From: Jiangella ureilytica | GTDB taxonomy: Bacteria; Actinomycetota; Actinomycetes; Jiangellales; Jiangellaceae | Direction: 5' to 3' | DNA: 64,000 bases | NCBI RefSeq assembly: GCF_004348545.1 | Contig: NZ_SMKL01000025.1 | Location: 1-64,000, forward strand | Part shown: positions 17,213 through 24,839 of the stretch, one piece after another | Layout of the letters: each line of letters opens with the position of its first letter | Position numbering within the stretch: the stretch's first letter is position 1 | The notes under the pieces: generated by a model | Database searches by the model: none | The model's input: the letters and a program-made list of their open reading frames with translations, nothing else | What the model was told of the DNA's origin: nothing | Program-made: the position numbers and the translations under genes

Positions 17213-17473
17213 ATGATCGGATTCATCGTTGCGGGCCTCGTCATCGGTGTCCTGGCCCGGCTGGTGACGCCCGGCAAGCAGAAGCTGGGCTGGATCGCCA
17301 CCCTGCTGCTCGGCCTCGCCGGGTCGGTCATTGGCGGAGTGATCGCCAACCTCCTCGGCACCGGCGACATCTTCGAGCTCAACGTGCTGGGATTCATCGT
17401 CGCGGTCATCGCCGCCGTGCTGCTCATCGGCACCGCCGAGGCGCTCAACGGCCGCCAGAAGCAGTCGCACTGA
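17213..17473 (+). CDS. GlsB/YeaQ/YmgE-family stress membrane protein
   Basis: 86 residues, three hydrophobic helices (about 2-16, 28-48, 58-78), rich in Gly. The pattern MIGFIVAGLVIGVLARLVTP, then KQKLGWIATLLLGLAGSVIG, is typical of this small family of envelope-stress proteins, whose biochemical role is poorly known. A GA-rich ribosome site (cgaggagaag) precedes the ATG. Family members are often induced by general stress, consistent with the possible SigF-type box upstream. Confidence 0.88.
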   Translation: MIGFIVAGLVIGVLARLVTPGKQKLGWIATLLLGLAGSVIGGVIANLLGTGDIFELNVLGFIVAVIAAVLLIGTAEALNGRQKQSH

Positions 17474-17539
17474 CGGCCCCCCGCGGTCGGGTCTGAGGAT
17501 GGAACCGGTGCCGGGGGAGGGTTCGGCCGGGCGTGCCGG

Positions 17540-18259
17540 TCACTCCTGCATCCTCGGATCCTGGGTCGGGTCGTCGTACCTGCGCGGACAGCCGTCGTCG
17601 GCGGCGTCGGGGCGCAGTTCGTAGTGCCAGGGCTCGTTGTCGTAGATCTGGCAGAGCCCGTACTCCGCGCCGTGCTCCGACAGCCAGTCCGTCGCCTCGG
17701 ACGGCCCGAGGTCGACGGCGTCCCCCGACACGTGCAGGGACGTCTCCGGGGTGGAGACCCACCGGGCCGCCTCCTCCTCCGAGCCGTACTCGGCGACGGC
17801 CTCGCGGAGCAGGTGCTCCTGGTACTCCGCCGATCGCCAGCCGCTGTTGACGACGAACTCGACCCCGTCGTCCGCGGCATCGGACGCGGCCTCGCGGAGG
17901 GCGTCGAGCAGGTCGGGGTCGAGCTGGGCCACAGCCGGCACGTCGTCGTCGAAGACCGTCACACCGTCGGGGACGGCGCCGTCCGCCTCGCCGAGGGGCA
18001 TCGAGGGAGGGCGGCCGGGCCGGGAGTCCTCCCTGGCCGGGCGGCCGGACCCCGCATCGGTGGCGGCGGGTCCGGCGTCTGCCTCCGCGCCGGCTTCCGC
18101 GTCGGCACTGCCCACGGCAGGCGTGGAGTCGTCGCCGGGAAGCAGGTCGAGGGGTGAAGCGGCGACAGCGACGATCGCCGCGCCGAGGACGACGGCGGCG
18201 GCGAGGATGGTCGACGACGTGCGGTGGGCCGCTCTTCGCGCTGGTCGGCTGTAGGACAT
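17540..18259 (-). CDS. VanY-like D-alanyl-D-alanine carboxypeptidase (peptidase M15B)
   Basis: 239 residues. An N-terminal membrane anchor or signal (about 15-35, TILAAAVVLGAAIVAVAAS), an acidic Ala/Gly linker, then the M15B domain (about 105-225). Zinc and catalytic motifs are visible: VNSGWRSAEYQEHLL, SLHVSGDAVDLG (His and Asp zinc ligands) and EPWHYELRP (catalytic Glu and zinc His). It should trim the last D-alanine from cell-wall stem peptides outside the membrane. ATG 18259 preferred over TTG 18271. It is divergent from a VanRS-like two-component system, which may control it. Confidence 0.85.
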   Translation of the reverse strand: MSYSRPARRAAHRTSSTILAAAVVLGAAIVAVAASPLDLLPGDDSTPAVGSADAEAGAEADAGPAATDAGSGRPAREDSRPGRPPSMPLGEADGAVPDGVTVFDDDVPAVAQLDPDLLDALREAASDAADDGVEFVVNSGWRSAEYQEHLLREAVAEYGSEEEAARWVSTPETSLHVSGDAVDLGPSEATDWLSEHGAEYGLCQIYDNEPWHYELRPDAADDGCPRRYDDPTQDPRMQE

Positions 18260-18291
18260 GCGTCCAGCCAAGGCACCCGGGTGTTGTCAGC

Positions 18292-18313
18292 GCGTATCCG
18301 GATTTCGATACGC
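18292..18313. promoter_or_regulatory. Inverted repeat between vanY-like and response regulator genes
   Basis: GCGTATC (18292-18298) and GATACGC (18307-18313) are perfect inverted arms around 8 bases. The site lies in the 87-base divergent spacer and is a candidate binding site for the response regulator encoded to the right. Confidence 0.5.
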
Positions 18314-18346
18314 CGGCGATATGCTCCGGCTCGTAGCATCGAGAGC

Positions 18347-19054
18347 GTGCGGGTGCTGATCGTCGAGGACGAGCCATATCTGGCCGAGGCCATTCGCGAC
18401 GGCGTGCGCCTCGAGGCGATCGCCGCCGACATCGCCGGCGACGGCGACACCGCGCTGGAGCTGCTGAGCGTCAACACCTACGACATCGCCGTCCTCGACC
18501 GCGACATCCCCGGCCCTTCCGGCGACGAGATCGCCCGGCGCATCGTCGCCTCCGGCAGCGGCATGCCGATCCTCATGCTGACCGCCGCCGGCCGGCTCGA
18601 CGACAAGGCCTCCGGGTTCGAGCTCGGCGCCGACGACTACCTCACGAAGCCGTTCGCGCTCCGCGAGCTCGTGCTCCGCCTCAGGGCTCTCGACCGCCGG
18701 CGCGCCCACAACCGGCCGCCCGTGCGAGAGATCGCGGGCCTGCGGCTGGACCCGTTCCGCCGCGAGGTCTACCGCGACGGCCGCTACGTGGCACTCACCC
18801 GGAAGCAGTTCGCCGTGCTCGAGGTCCTCGTCGCCGCCGACGGCGGCGTCGTCAGCGCCGAGGAGCTGCTGGAGCGGGCGTGGGACGAGAACGCCGACCC
18901 GTTCACCAACGCCGTGCGCATCACGGTCTCGGCGCTGCGCAAGCGGCTCGGCGAGCCCTGGGTCATCGCCACGGTGCCCGGCGTCGGCTACCGCATCGAC
19001 ACCGCGCCCGACACCGCAGCCGGCGCCGTCGACGCAGGAGCGGACGATGGATAG
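18347..19054 (+). CDS. OmpR/VanR-type response regulator
   Basis: 235 residues from GTG 18347. The receiver domain (1-115) has the acidic pocket VEDEP, the phospho-acceptor Asp51 in VLDRDIPG, the Thr switch MLTAAG and Lys in LTKPFA. The C-terminal winged helix (about 128-220) has LTRKQFAVLEVL and AVRITVSALRKRLG. VLDRDIPGPSGDE and the overall pattern resemble VanR of actinomycetes. It overlaps the kinase gene by 8 bases. Likely binds the 18292-18313 repeat and regulates the adjacent VanY-like enzyme; this is inference from position. Confidence 0.92.
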   Translation: MRVLIVEDEPYLAEAIRDGVRLEAIAADIAGDGDTALELLSVNTYDIAVLDRDIPGPSGDEIARRIVASGSGMPILMLTAAGRLDDKASGFELGADDYLTKPFALRELVLRLRALDRRRAHNRPPVREIAGLRLDPFRREVYRDGRYVALTRKQFAVLEVLVAADGGVVSAEELLERAWDENADPFTNAVRITVSALRKRLGEPWVIATVPGVGYRIDTAPDTAAGAVDAGADDG

Positions 19055-20156
19055 GCCACCCGGCCCGAGCGTCCGTCTCAAGCTCACCCTGAGCTACGCC
19101 GGGTTCCTCATGCTCGCCGGCGCGTTGCTGCTCGCGGTCGTGTGGGTCTTCCTGCTGCGGTACGTCCCCGACAGAGCGGTCATGTTCGGGCGCGACGGCT
19201 TCATCCCCAATCGCAGCGACCTCCAGCGCGCCTTCTTCCCGAAGGCGGCCGCGGCGCTGGTGTTCCTGCTGGCCCTCGGCCTGCTGGGCGGATGGGTCCT
19301 CGCCGGCCGCATGCTCGCGCCCCTGCGGCGCATCACCCAGGCCACCCGGCTGGCCGCGCACGGATCGCTTGCGCACCGGATCCGGCTGGACGGCCCCAGG
19401 GACGAGTTCCGCGAGCTGGCCGACAGCTTCGACGCCATGCTCGCCCGGCTCGAGGCGCACGTCGCCGAACAGCGGCGGTTCGCCGCCAACGCCTCTCACG
19501 AGCTGCGCACCCCGCTGGCGACCACGCAGATCCTGCTCGACGTCGCCCGCAACGACCCGAGCCGCGACACCGGCGAGCTGGTCGAACGTCTCAGCAGCGT
19601 CAACACGCGGGCGATCGACCTCACCGAGGCGCTGCTCCTGCTCAGCCTCACCGACCAGCGGTCCTTCACGCGTGAGCACGTCGACCTCTCGCTGATCGCG
19701 GAGGAGACCACGGAGACGCTGCTGCCCCTCGCGGAGGAGCGCGGCGTCGCCATCGAGACCTCCGGCGACCAGGCACCCGCCGTCGGCTCGTCCGCGCTCC
19801 TGCTGCAGCTGACGACGAACCTCGTGCACAACGCGATCGTCCACAACCTGCCCGAGGACGGCACCGTGTGGGTCACGACCGGCGTGCAGCCGGGAGCCGT
19901 GCTGCTCACCGTCGAGAACACCGGCGTGAAGCGAGCCGCGCACGTGGTGTCGACGCTGGTCGAGCCGTTCCAGCGCGGCACCAGCCGCGTCCGCTCCGAC
20001 CACGCGGGCGTGGGCCTCGGCCTGGCGATCGTCAAGAGCATCGCCGAGGCGCACGACGGAACCCTCACCGTCGGCCCCCGCCCGGCCGGTGGGCTCCGCG
20101 TCACCGTCCGGCTGCCCGCCGCACCGGACGCCGTCGGTCACGAGGCCTTCACGTAG
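19047..20156 (+). CDS. Sensor histidine kinase (VanS-like)
   Basis: 369 residues. Two membrane helices (about 9-32 and 65-90) flank a short extracytoplasmic loop of about 30 residues. A HAMP linker (about 88-140), then the dimerisation box ASHELRTPLATTQ with His151, the N-box TTNLVHNAIVHN and the G-box GVGLGLAIVKSIAEAH. The short sensor loop suggests it senses within or at the membrane. Partner of the preceding regulator. The last 19 bases overlap the end of the converging NTF2 gene. Confidence 0.92.
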   Translation: MDRPPGPSVRLKLTLSYAGFLMLAGALLLAVVWVFLLRYVPDRAVMFGRDGFIPNRSDLQRAFFPKAAAALVFLLALGLLGGWVLAGRMLAPLRRITQATRLAAHGSLAHRIRLDGPRDEFRELADSFDAMLARLEAHVAEQRRFAANASHELRTPLATTQILLDVARNDPSRDTGELVERLSSVNTRAIDLTEALLLLSLTDQRSFTREHVDLSLIAEETTETLLPLAEERGVAIETSGDQAPAVGSSALLLQLTTNLVHNAIVHNLPEDGTVWVTTGVQPGAVLLTVENTGVKRAAHVVSTLVEPFQRGTSRVRSDHAGVGLGLAIVKSIAEAHDGTLTVGPRPAGGLRVTVRLPAAPDAVGHEAFT

Positions 20157-20869
20157 CCGCGCGCCTCGACGATGCGGCCGCCGCGGATCCGGAGGAGGTT
20201 CACGCCGCGGAGCCGGTCCTCATCGCCGTCGCCCCAGGTGAGGACCCACGGCTGCACGGCGAGGTCGCCGTGGATCTCCGCCCGCTCCGGTGTGAACCTC
20301 AGCGCCCGGTTCCCGGCGAGCTCTGACCAGCGCGCCAGGCAGGCCTCGCCGCCCTCGCGGCGGACCCCGTCCGGAGCCGGGCCGGAGTCCTCGATGACGC
20401 AGTCGTCGGCGATCAGGTCCGTCAGGAGTCCCGGATCGTGCAGCCGGAAGGCGTCGTTGTACCGGTCGAGCACCTCACGGGTGCCGGCCGTCTCGGCGGC
20501 CAGAGGGACGTCGCCGGTCTTGCTGTAGGCGAGCGCCTCGACGATGACGCCGTCGCTCACCCGGAGGAGCGTCACGCCGCGCACGGAGCCGGCCGGGCCG
20601 TCGCCGAAGTGGTACCGCCAGCGGATGGTCGCCCGCTCGCCGGCGACGGTGACGTCCTCGGGCTCGAATCGGGTCGTGTGGTCGGCCGCGAGGGCCCGCC
20701 AGAACGCCAGGCAGGCGTCGCGGCCCTCGGTGCGGGCGCCGTCCGGGGCCGGCTGGATGGCCTCCATGACGCAGTCGGTCCCGATCAGCTCGGGCAGCGA
20801 CTCGGCGTCGTGCTCGGTGAAGACACGGTTGAAGCGGTCGATGACTTGGGCCGTCGTGAGGGTCGGCAT
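20138..20869 (-). CDS. Protein with two tandem NTF2/SnoaL-like domains
   Basis: 243 residues made of an internal duplication. The first copy (about 5-115) has LIGTDCVMEAIQPAPDG and DACLAFWRALA; the second (about 125-240) has LIADDCVIEDSGPAPDG and EACLARWSELA. Each is a cone-shaped NTF2-like alpha+beta fold used for binding small molecules or catalysing isomerase or cyclase reactions; the function here is not known. ATG 20869 chosen, preceded by caggag. It is divergent from a TetR gene with two operators in the spacer and is probably its target. Confidence 0.75.
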   Translation of the reverse strand: MPTLTTAQVIDRFNRVFTEHDAESLPELIGTDCVMEAIQPAPDGARTEGRDACLAFWRALAADHTTRFEPEDVTVAGERATIRWRYHFGDGPAGSVRGVTLLRVSDGVIVEALAYSKTGDVPLAAETAGTREVLDRYNDAFRLHDPGLLTDLIADDCVIEDSGPAPDGVRREGGEACLARWSELAGNRALRFTPERAEIHGDLAVQPWVLTWGDGDEDRLRGVNLLRIRGGRIVEARGYVKAS

Positions 20870-20885
20870 CTCGGGCTCCTGTAGA

Positions 20886-20926
20886 TAGACCATTCGGTCT
20901 ACTGACGATATAGACCGATCGATCTA
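20886..20926. promoter_or_regulatory. Two TetR operators between the NTF2 and TetR genes
   Basis: TAGACCATTCGGTCTA (20886-20901) and TAGACCGATCGATCTA (20911-20926) are near-perfect 16-base palindromes with the same TAGACC/GGTCTA arms, 25 bases centre to centre. They fill the divergent spacer, as expected for a TetR protein controlling both directions. Confidence 0.75.
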
Positions 20927-20948
20927 CTCGTCAAGTAGACTGGGCGTC

Positions 20949-21521
20949 GTGACCACACGCGTATTGCCAGGACCACGGGAACGCCTGCTCGAGGCGGCCA
21001 AGGAGCTGACCTACGCGCAGGGCGTGGGGGTGGGCGTCGACGCGCTGCTGAAGGCCGCGAACGTCGCCCGCCGGTCGCTGTACGAGCACTTCGGCGGCAA
21101 GGACGGACTGATCACCGAGGTCCTGCGCCTGAGTGCCGCCGAGGACGAGGCCGCCTACGAGCGGACCATGAGGGCGGCGGGCGACGACCCGCGACGTCGC
21201 ATCTTGGCGGTCTTCGACTGGCTCGGCGAGGTCATCGAGGAGCCCGACTTCCGTGGTTGCCGGTACCTCGCCGCGGAACTCGCGCTGGCCGACCCGGACC
21301 ATCCGGGACACGAGGTCACCCGCCGGTACAACGCGCGCATCCGCGCCCTGCTCGAGAGTGAGCTGCGCGACCTCGACCACCCGCGGCCGGCGCACGCCGC
21401 CGACCAACTCCTCGTGCTCATCAACGGCGCGCTGGCCGTCGGGGCCACCCGGCCCGGCACCCTCCCGGCCGCGGCGGCGCGCGAGCTCGCCGAGCACCTC
21501 CTCGACGAGGGTCGCGGCTAG
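20949..21521 (+). CDS. TetR-family repressor
   Basis: 190 residues from GTG 20949. The N-terminal DNA-binding domain is RERLLEAAKELTYAQGVGVG then VDALLKAANVARRSLYEHFG and KDGLITEVL. The C-terminal ligand domain has VIEEPDFRGCRYLAAEL, found in the TetR subgroup near AcuR/YcdC. Two palindromes upstream are its likely targets, covering its own promoter and that of the NTF2-like gene. Ligand unknown. Confidence 0.9.
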   Translation: MTTRVLPGPRERLLEAAKELTYAQGVGVGVDALLKAANVARRSLYEHFGGKDGLITEVLRLSAAEDEAAYERTMRAAGDDPRRRILAVFDWLGEVIEEPDFRGCRYLAAELALADPDHPGHEVTRRYNARIRALLESELRDLDHPRPAHAADQLLVLINGALAVGATRPGTLPAAAARELAEHLLDEGRG

Positions 21522-21896
21522 GGGAAGTCCGACGGATCGTCGGCGGTCGACATCGAGGGTGCGGGTCAGACCGTCGCTCGACGTCTGTAGCGGCCGGAGG
21601 CGCGTTGGCAGCCGCACGTGCGCACACCTGTCTTCGGGGCGAACCGGCCCTGCCGACATCGATGGGTGGCGCGGCGGTGGAGTGGCGGTGCGGGCGGCGG
21701 GTATGGGCGTCTCGCGCGTGGTGCTCCCGCTTCGGCGCTCACCAGCATGATCGGCGTCGTCGTCGCGGTTTCCTCGTCGGCGGCCGCCGAGGCCATCACC
21801 ACGCGCCGCCAGCGGGCTGAAGCGCGCTGTCGGACAACCGACCCGGGAAGAGAGGCACTGATGATGTCCATTCCCCACGACACCGAAGGAGCCATC
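21522..21896. other. Intergenic region with no gene seen
   Basis: 375 bases between the TetR stop and the next small gene. Frames on both strands are open but Arg/Ser-rich and lack ribosome sites or family motifs. The last 40 bases include two usable ribosome sites (gagagg before ATG 21861 and gaaggag before ATG 21897), so the downstream protein could begin 12 codons earlier. Confidence 0.5.
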
Positions 21897-22121
21897 ATGG
21901 ACGACAAGCAGATCGAGGAGCGACTGCACGCGGTGGAGACCGCGCAGGCGGCGGGCGCGGCCACCTTGGCCGGCGCTCAGGCCACCCAAGTCGCGGCGCA
22001 GGCCGGCTCGAGCGCCACCATGGCCGCGATGCAGGCCGGCACCATGGCGACGATGGTCGCGGGCGGTGTCGGTTTCGTGGCGGGCATCTTCATCGGACTG
22101 GCCATACGGTCGGCACGCTAG
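21897..22121 (+). CDS. Small Ala/Gly/Met-rich membrane protein
   Basis: 74 residues. An N-terminal charged helix MDDKQIEERLHAVETAQAAG is followed by Ala/Gly/Thr/Met repeats (AATLAGAQATQVAAQAG, ATMAAMQAGTMATMVAG). It ends in one membrane helix VGFVAGIFIGLAIRSAR. The glycine and alanine spacing suggests helix packing and oligomerisation. Family not recognised. The ribosome site gaaggag is 5 bases before the ATG; ATG 21861 is an alternative. Codirectional with the DUF4142-sortase pair but 75 bases away. Confidence 0.65.
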   Translation: MDDKQIEERLHAVETAQAAGAATLAGAQATQVAAQAGSSATMAAMQAGTMATMVAGGVGFVAGIFIGLAIRSAR

Positions 22122-22196
22122 TCCTCACCGGTGGCATGAAGAACGCTCCGAGGGGAATCACCCCCTTTCCATGACCGGCGAGGGAAGAGGTGTGTC

Positions 22197-22844
22197 ATGC
22201 GGATATCGCAGTGTGTCGTGGCGGGTGCGGGTGCGCTCGTGCTGCTGGTGGCCCCGGTGACGGCGCAGGCTCAGGAGCAGGTGTCCGAACAGGATCAGGC
22301 GTTCCTGGTCGCGGCGCACCAGAGCAACCTGGCCGAGATCGCCAGCGGGCAGGCGGCGGTGGACCAGGCGTCCACTGAGGTGGTGCGCGCTCAGGGACAG
22401 CTGCTGATCACCGACCACACGGCACTGGACGCGGACCTGCAGCAGGTCGCGAGCCAGTACGGGGTCGAGCTGCCGGGTGAACCGACGCCTGAGCAGCAGG
22501 CGCAGCTCGCCGAGGTGGCGGCGATGGAAGGCCCCGAGTTCGATCAGGCGTGGACGACCCTTCAGATCGCGGCGCACGAAGCCGCGCTCGCCCTGGGGGA
22601 GACCGAGATCGCCAGCGGGACCAACCCGGACGTGATCGCGTTGGCCGAGGCCGCCGCTCCGGTGATCCAGCGGCATCTCACGATGCTGCAGACCGGTGAG
22701 GCGCCTGCGCCGCACGGCGTCCACGCGGGTACCGGTGGCCCGGCCTCGCACGACGGCGACCGGGAAATGCGCGCCGGCCTGCTGGCCGGCCTCGGAGTGC
22801 TGGCGCTGATCGCCAGTGGCGTGGCGTGGCGGCGCCGGGCGTGA
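22197..22844 (+). CDS. DUF4142 secreted/anchored protein
   Basis: 215 residues. Signal peptide (about 1-26, ending VTAQAQ), then the DUF4142 helical bundle (about 33-165) with VSEQDQAFLVAAHQSNLAE, GQLLITDHTALDADLQQVA and a terminal AAPVIQRHLTML. This domain is ferritin-like in helical pattern but of unknown function. After a Gly/His-rich linker comes a C-terminal membrane helix and a basic tail (GVAWRRRA), like a cell-wall sorting tail. A canonical LPXTG is absent; the closest match is LQTGE about 40 residues before the helix. Its stop overlaps the start of a sortase gene, so the two are translationally coupled. Confidence 0.85.
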   Translation: MRISQCVVAGAGALVLLVAPVTAQAQEQVSEQDQAFLVAAHQSNLAEIASGQAAVDQASTEVVRAQGQLLITDHTALDADLQQVASQYGVELPGEPTPEQQAQLAEVAAMEGPEFDQAWTTLQIAAHEAALALGETEIASGTNPDVIALAEAAAPVIQRHLTMLQTGEAPAPHGVHAGTGGPASHDGDREMRAGLLAGLGVLALIASGVAWRRRA

Positions 22845-23494
22845 GAACGCACCGGTGGGGCGCGGCGGCCGGCGTGACACTGCTGCTGGCCGCCGCCTAT
22901 TCCGCCGCCGCACCGGCGGACTCGTCGACCGGCCCCGCGCGGTCCGTTCCGGACGATGTGGAGCCCGTCGTCACCGACGCCGGCACGCTGACAGCAGACG
23001 CCGGCGTGGCGCCCGAGATGACCGCCACGCCGGCGCCGTCCGCGGCTGTGACCGCGCCGGCACCGGTGCTGATGACCCTGCTGGGCCAGGACGTGGCACT
23101 GGAACCGGCCGGGCTGGCCGCCGACGGCAGCATGAGCCTGCCGCCCTCGCCCGATGCGGGTGGTTGGTGGGCGGCCGGCGCCGCACCGGGCGATGGGCGC
23201 GGAACCGTGGTCGTGGCCGGGCATGTGGACACCGCCGAGGACGGGCCCGGAATCTTCGCCGAGCTGGCGACGATGTCGGCCGGCGACCGGATCACGATCA
23301 CCACGTCCGACGAGCGCGTCCATGCCTACACCGTCACCGAGCTGCACTCGTACGCCAAGGAACAGCTGCCGCCGGAGCTGTTCAGCCGGAACGGACCCCG
23401 CCGGCTCGTGCTGATCACCTGCACCGGCCCGTTCGACGACCGCACCGCCAGCTACACCCGGAACCTCGCCGTGGTGGCGGCGCCCACGCGCTGA
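22841..23494 (+). CDS. Class F sortase
   Basis: 217 residues from GTG 22841 (GTGA overlap with the DUF4142 gene). One N-terminal membrane anchor (about 8-27), a Pro/Thr/Ala linker to about 75, then the sortase barrel. The catalytic His lies in VVVAGHVDT, Cys in LVLITCTGPFD, and Arg near the end in SYTRNLAVV. Class F is the actinobacterial type. Sortases cleave a sorting motif and attach the protein to the wall; the coupled DUF4142 protein is the obvious candidate substrate, but it lacks a standard motif. Confidence 0.88.
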   Translation: MRTHRWGAAAGVTLLLAAAYSAAAPADSSTGPARSVPDDVEPVVTDAGTLTADAGVAPEMTATPAPSAAVTAPAPVLMTLLGQDVALEPAGLAADGSMSLPPSPDAGGWWAAGAAPGDGRGTVVVAGHVDTAEDGPGIFAELATMSAGDRITITTSDERVHAYTVTELHSYAKEQLPPELFSRNGPRRLVLITCTGPFDDRTASYTRNLAVVAAPTR

Positions 23495-23500
23495 GCTCCA

Positions 23501-24313
23501 TCAGCCGGTGCGGTTGCCGGCTGGGACACGGAGGCGAGCAGCCCCGGCGAACAGGGCGATGGCGACGACGAGCTCGGCGACGTCACCGCCGTAGTACATG
23601 AGTTGCGCGGCCTGACGGACCTGGTCCGGGTCGAGTCCCGCGCCGGGCGGCGATGTGTCCGCGCGGGCGTACAGCAGCTTGGCCAGGTAGGCGTGTGCGC
23701 CGGCGACCCCCACGAGGACGGCGACGCGCAGGCGCATGCGCGGGCGGGCGGGCGCCGGGCCCGGGCCCGCGATGGACCAGACGAAGACACTGCCGGTGAT
23801 CAGGACGTGGATGTGGACGGCGTGGGCCAGCACGGCGTCACGCGCGCTCAGGCCGTACAACGGGGTGAAGTACAGGGCATACATGCCGGCGACGGTCATG
23901 AGGCCGGCGCTGACCGGGTGGGTCAGTACCCGCACCGGCCGCAGGCGCAGCACCGAGGTCGCCGTGCGGGCGGCCGTCGCCGGCAGAGCAGCCAGCACCA
24001 GCGTCATCGGGGCGGCGAGCACCAGGGCCACCGGGGCGTACATGCCGAGCAGCAGGTGCTGGAGCACGTGACCGCGCAGGTCTCCTGCGGCCAGCGCGTG
24101 GACGGGAGGTGAGACACCCAGTGCGATCAGCACCGCACCGCCGGCGAAGGCGGCCGTCCTGGCCCGCGGCCAGCCGCGGAGCGTGCGCCGGGTGAACCGG
24201 CCGACGGCGAGCAGGTAGCTCACGACCAGGACGAAGACGAGGAGGACGGCGGGCAACCAGCCGGCCAGTGCGGCGTCCGGCTCGTGCTGGGCGTGGCCGA
24301 GGACGCCGATCAC
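23501..24313 (-). CDS. ctaG: CtaG-type cytochrome c oxidase assembly membrane protein
   Basis: 270 residues from GTG 24313, overlapping the DUF2243 stop (GTGA). Seven predicted helices. The caa3_CtaG family marks are visible: LQHLLLGMYAPVALVLAAP, RVLTHPVSAGLMTVAGMYAL, HAVHIHVLITGSVFVWSIAG and QLMYYGGDVAEL. Such proteins help build the copper centre of the aa3/caa3 oxidase. It faces ctaC-ctaD about 1.4 kb away, which fits the role. Confidence 0.85.
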   Translation of the reverse strand: MIGVLGHAQHEPDAALAGWLPAVLLVFVLVVSYLLAVGRFTRRTLRGWPRARTAAFAGGAVLIALGVSPPVHALAAGDLRGHVLQHLLLGMYAPVALVLAAPMTLVLAALPATAARTATSVLRLRPVRVLTHPVSAGLMTVAGMYALYFTPLYGLSARDAVLAHAVHIHVLITGSVFVWSIAGPGPAPARPRMRLRVAVLVGVAGAHAYLAKLLYARADTSPPGAGLDPDQVRQAAQLMYYGGDVAELVVAIALFAGAARLRVPAGNRTG

Positions 24314-24822
24314 CTCGGCCGCGGCTCCTCGGGACGGGCTGGGGCCTCGCGCCGGCGCTGACGCCACGCCAGGGCGGCGCCCGCGGCCACCAGGACCGCA
24401 CCGGCGAGGTTCCACACCACGTCGTACGGCAGCAGGTCGACCCCGTATCGCACCTGGTGCACCCGCAGGACCTTGTGGTCGACGACCCCGTCCCACAGCT
24501 GGAAGACGCCGGCACCCAGCAGCACCCCCGCCCAGGCGGCGCCGCTGGCGACATCGTGCCGCCGGTGGAGGCCGGCCAGCAGCGTGAACCCGGCCACGAG
24601 CAGCACGAGTTCGGCGGCATGGAGCACTCCGTCGGAGAAGAGGGCCACGTCGCTCGACGACCGGTCATAGAAGTGATGCCAGCCGAGCAGTTGATGGAAC
24701 ACGATCTCGTCCACCGCCGCCATCAGCGCCGCTCCGATCATGGCGCCGACGACCAGCGAGGGGCGCACCCGCGGCGTGCTGCGGTTCGCACTCCGGTCTG
24801 CGCCGCGGTCATCACCGGGCAT
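24310..24822 (-). CDS. DUF2243 membrane protein
   Basis: 170 residues, four predicted helices after a charged N-terminus. Signature: AAVDEIVFHQLLGWHHFYD then FSDGVLHAAELVLL and FQLWDGVVDHKVLRVHQVRY. The conserved His residues in HQLLGWHH and DHKVLRVHQ look like metal or heme ligands, but the function of the family is unknown. Often encoded next to CtaG-type genes, as here, where it overlaps ctaG by 4 bases. Confidence 0.85.
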   Translation of the reverse strand: MPGDDRGADRSANRSTPRVRPSLVVGAMIGAALMAAVDEIVFHQLLGWHHFYDRSSSDVALFSDGVLHAAELVLLVAGFTLLAGLHRRHDVASGAAWAGVLLGAGVFQLWDGVVDHKVLRVHQVRYGVDLLPYDVVWNLAGAVLVAAGAALAWRQRRREAPARPEEPRPR

Positions 24823-24839
24823 GCGACGCCTCCGCTCCG

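Noticed and set aside
17540-20156. A vancomycin-resistance gene cluster.
   Set aside because: Only VanY-like and VanRS-like genes are present; VanH, VanA/D and VanX are absent, so resistance cannot be claimed.
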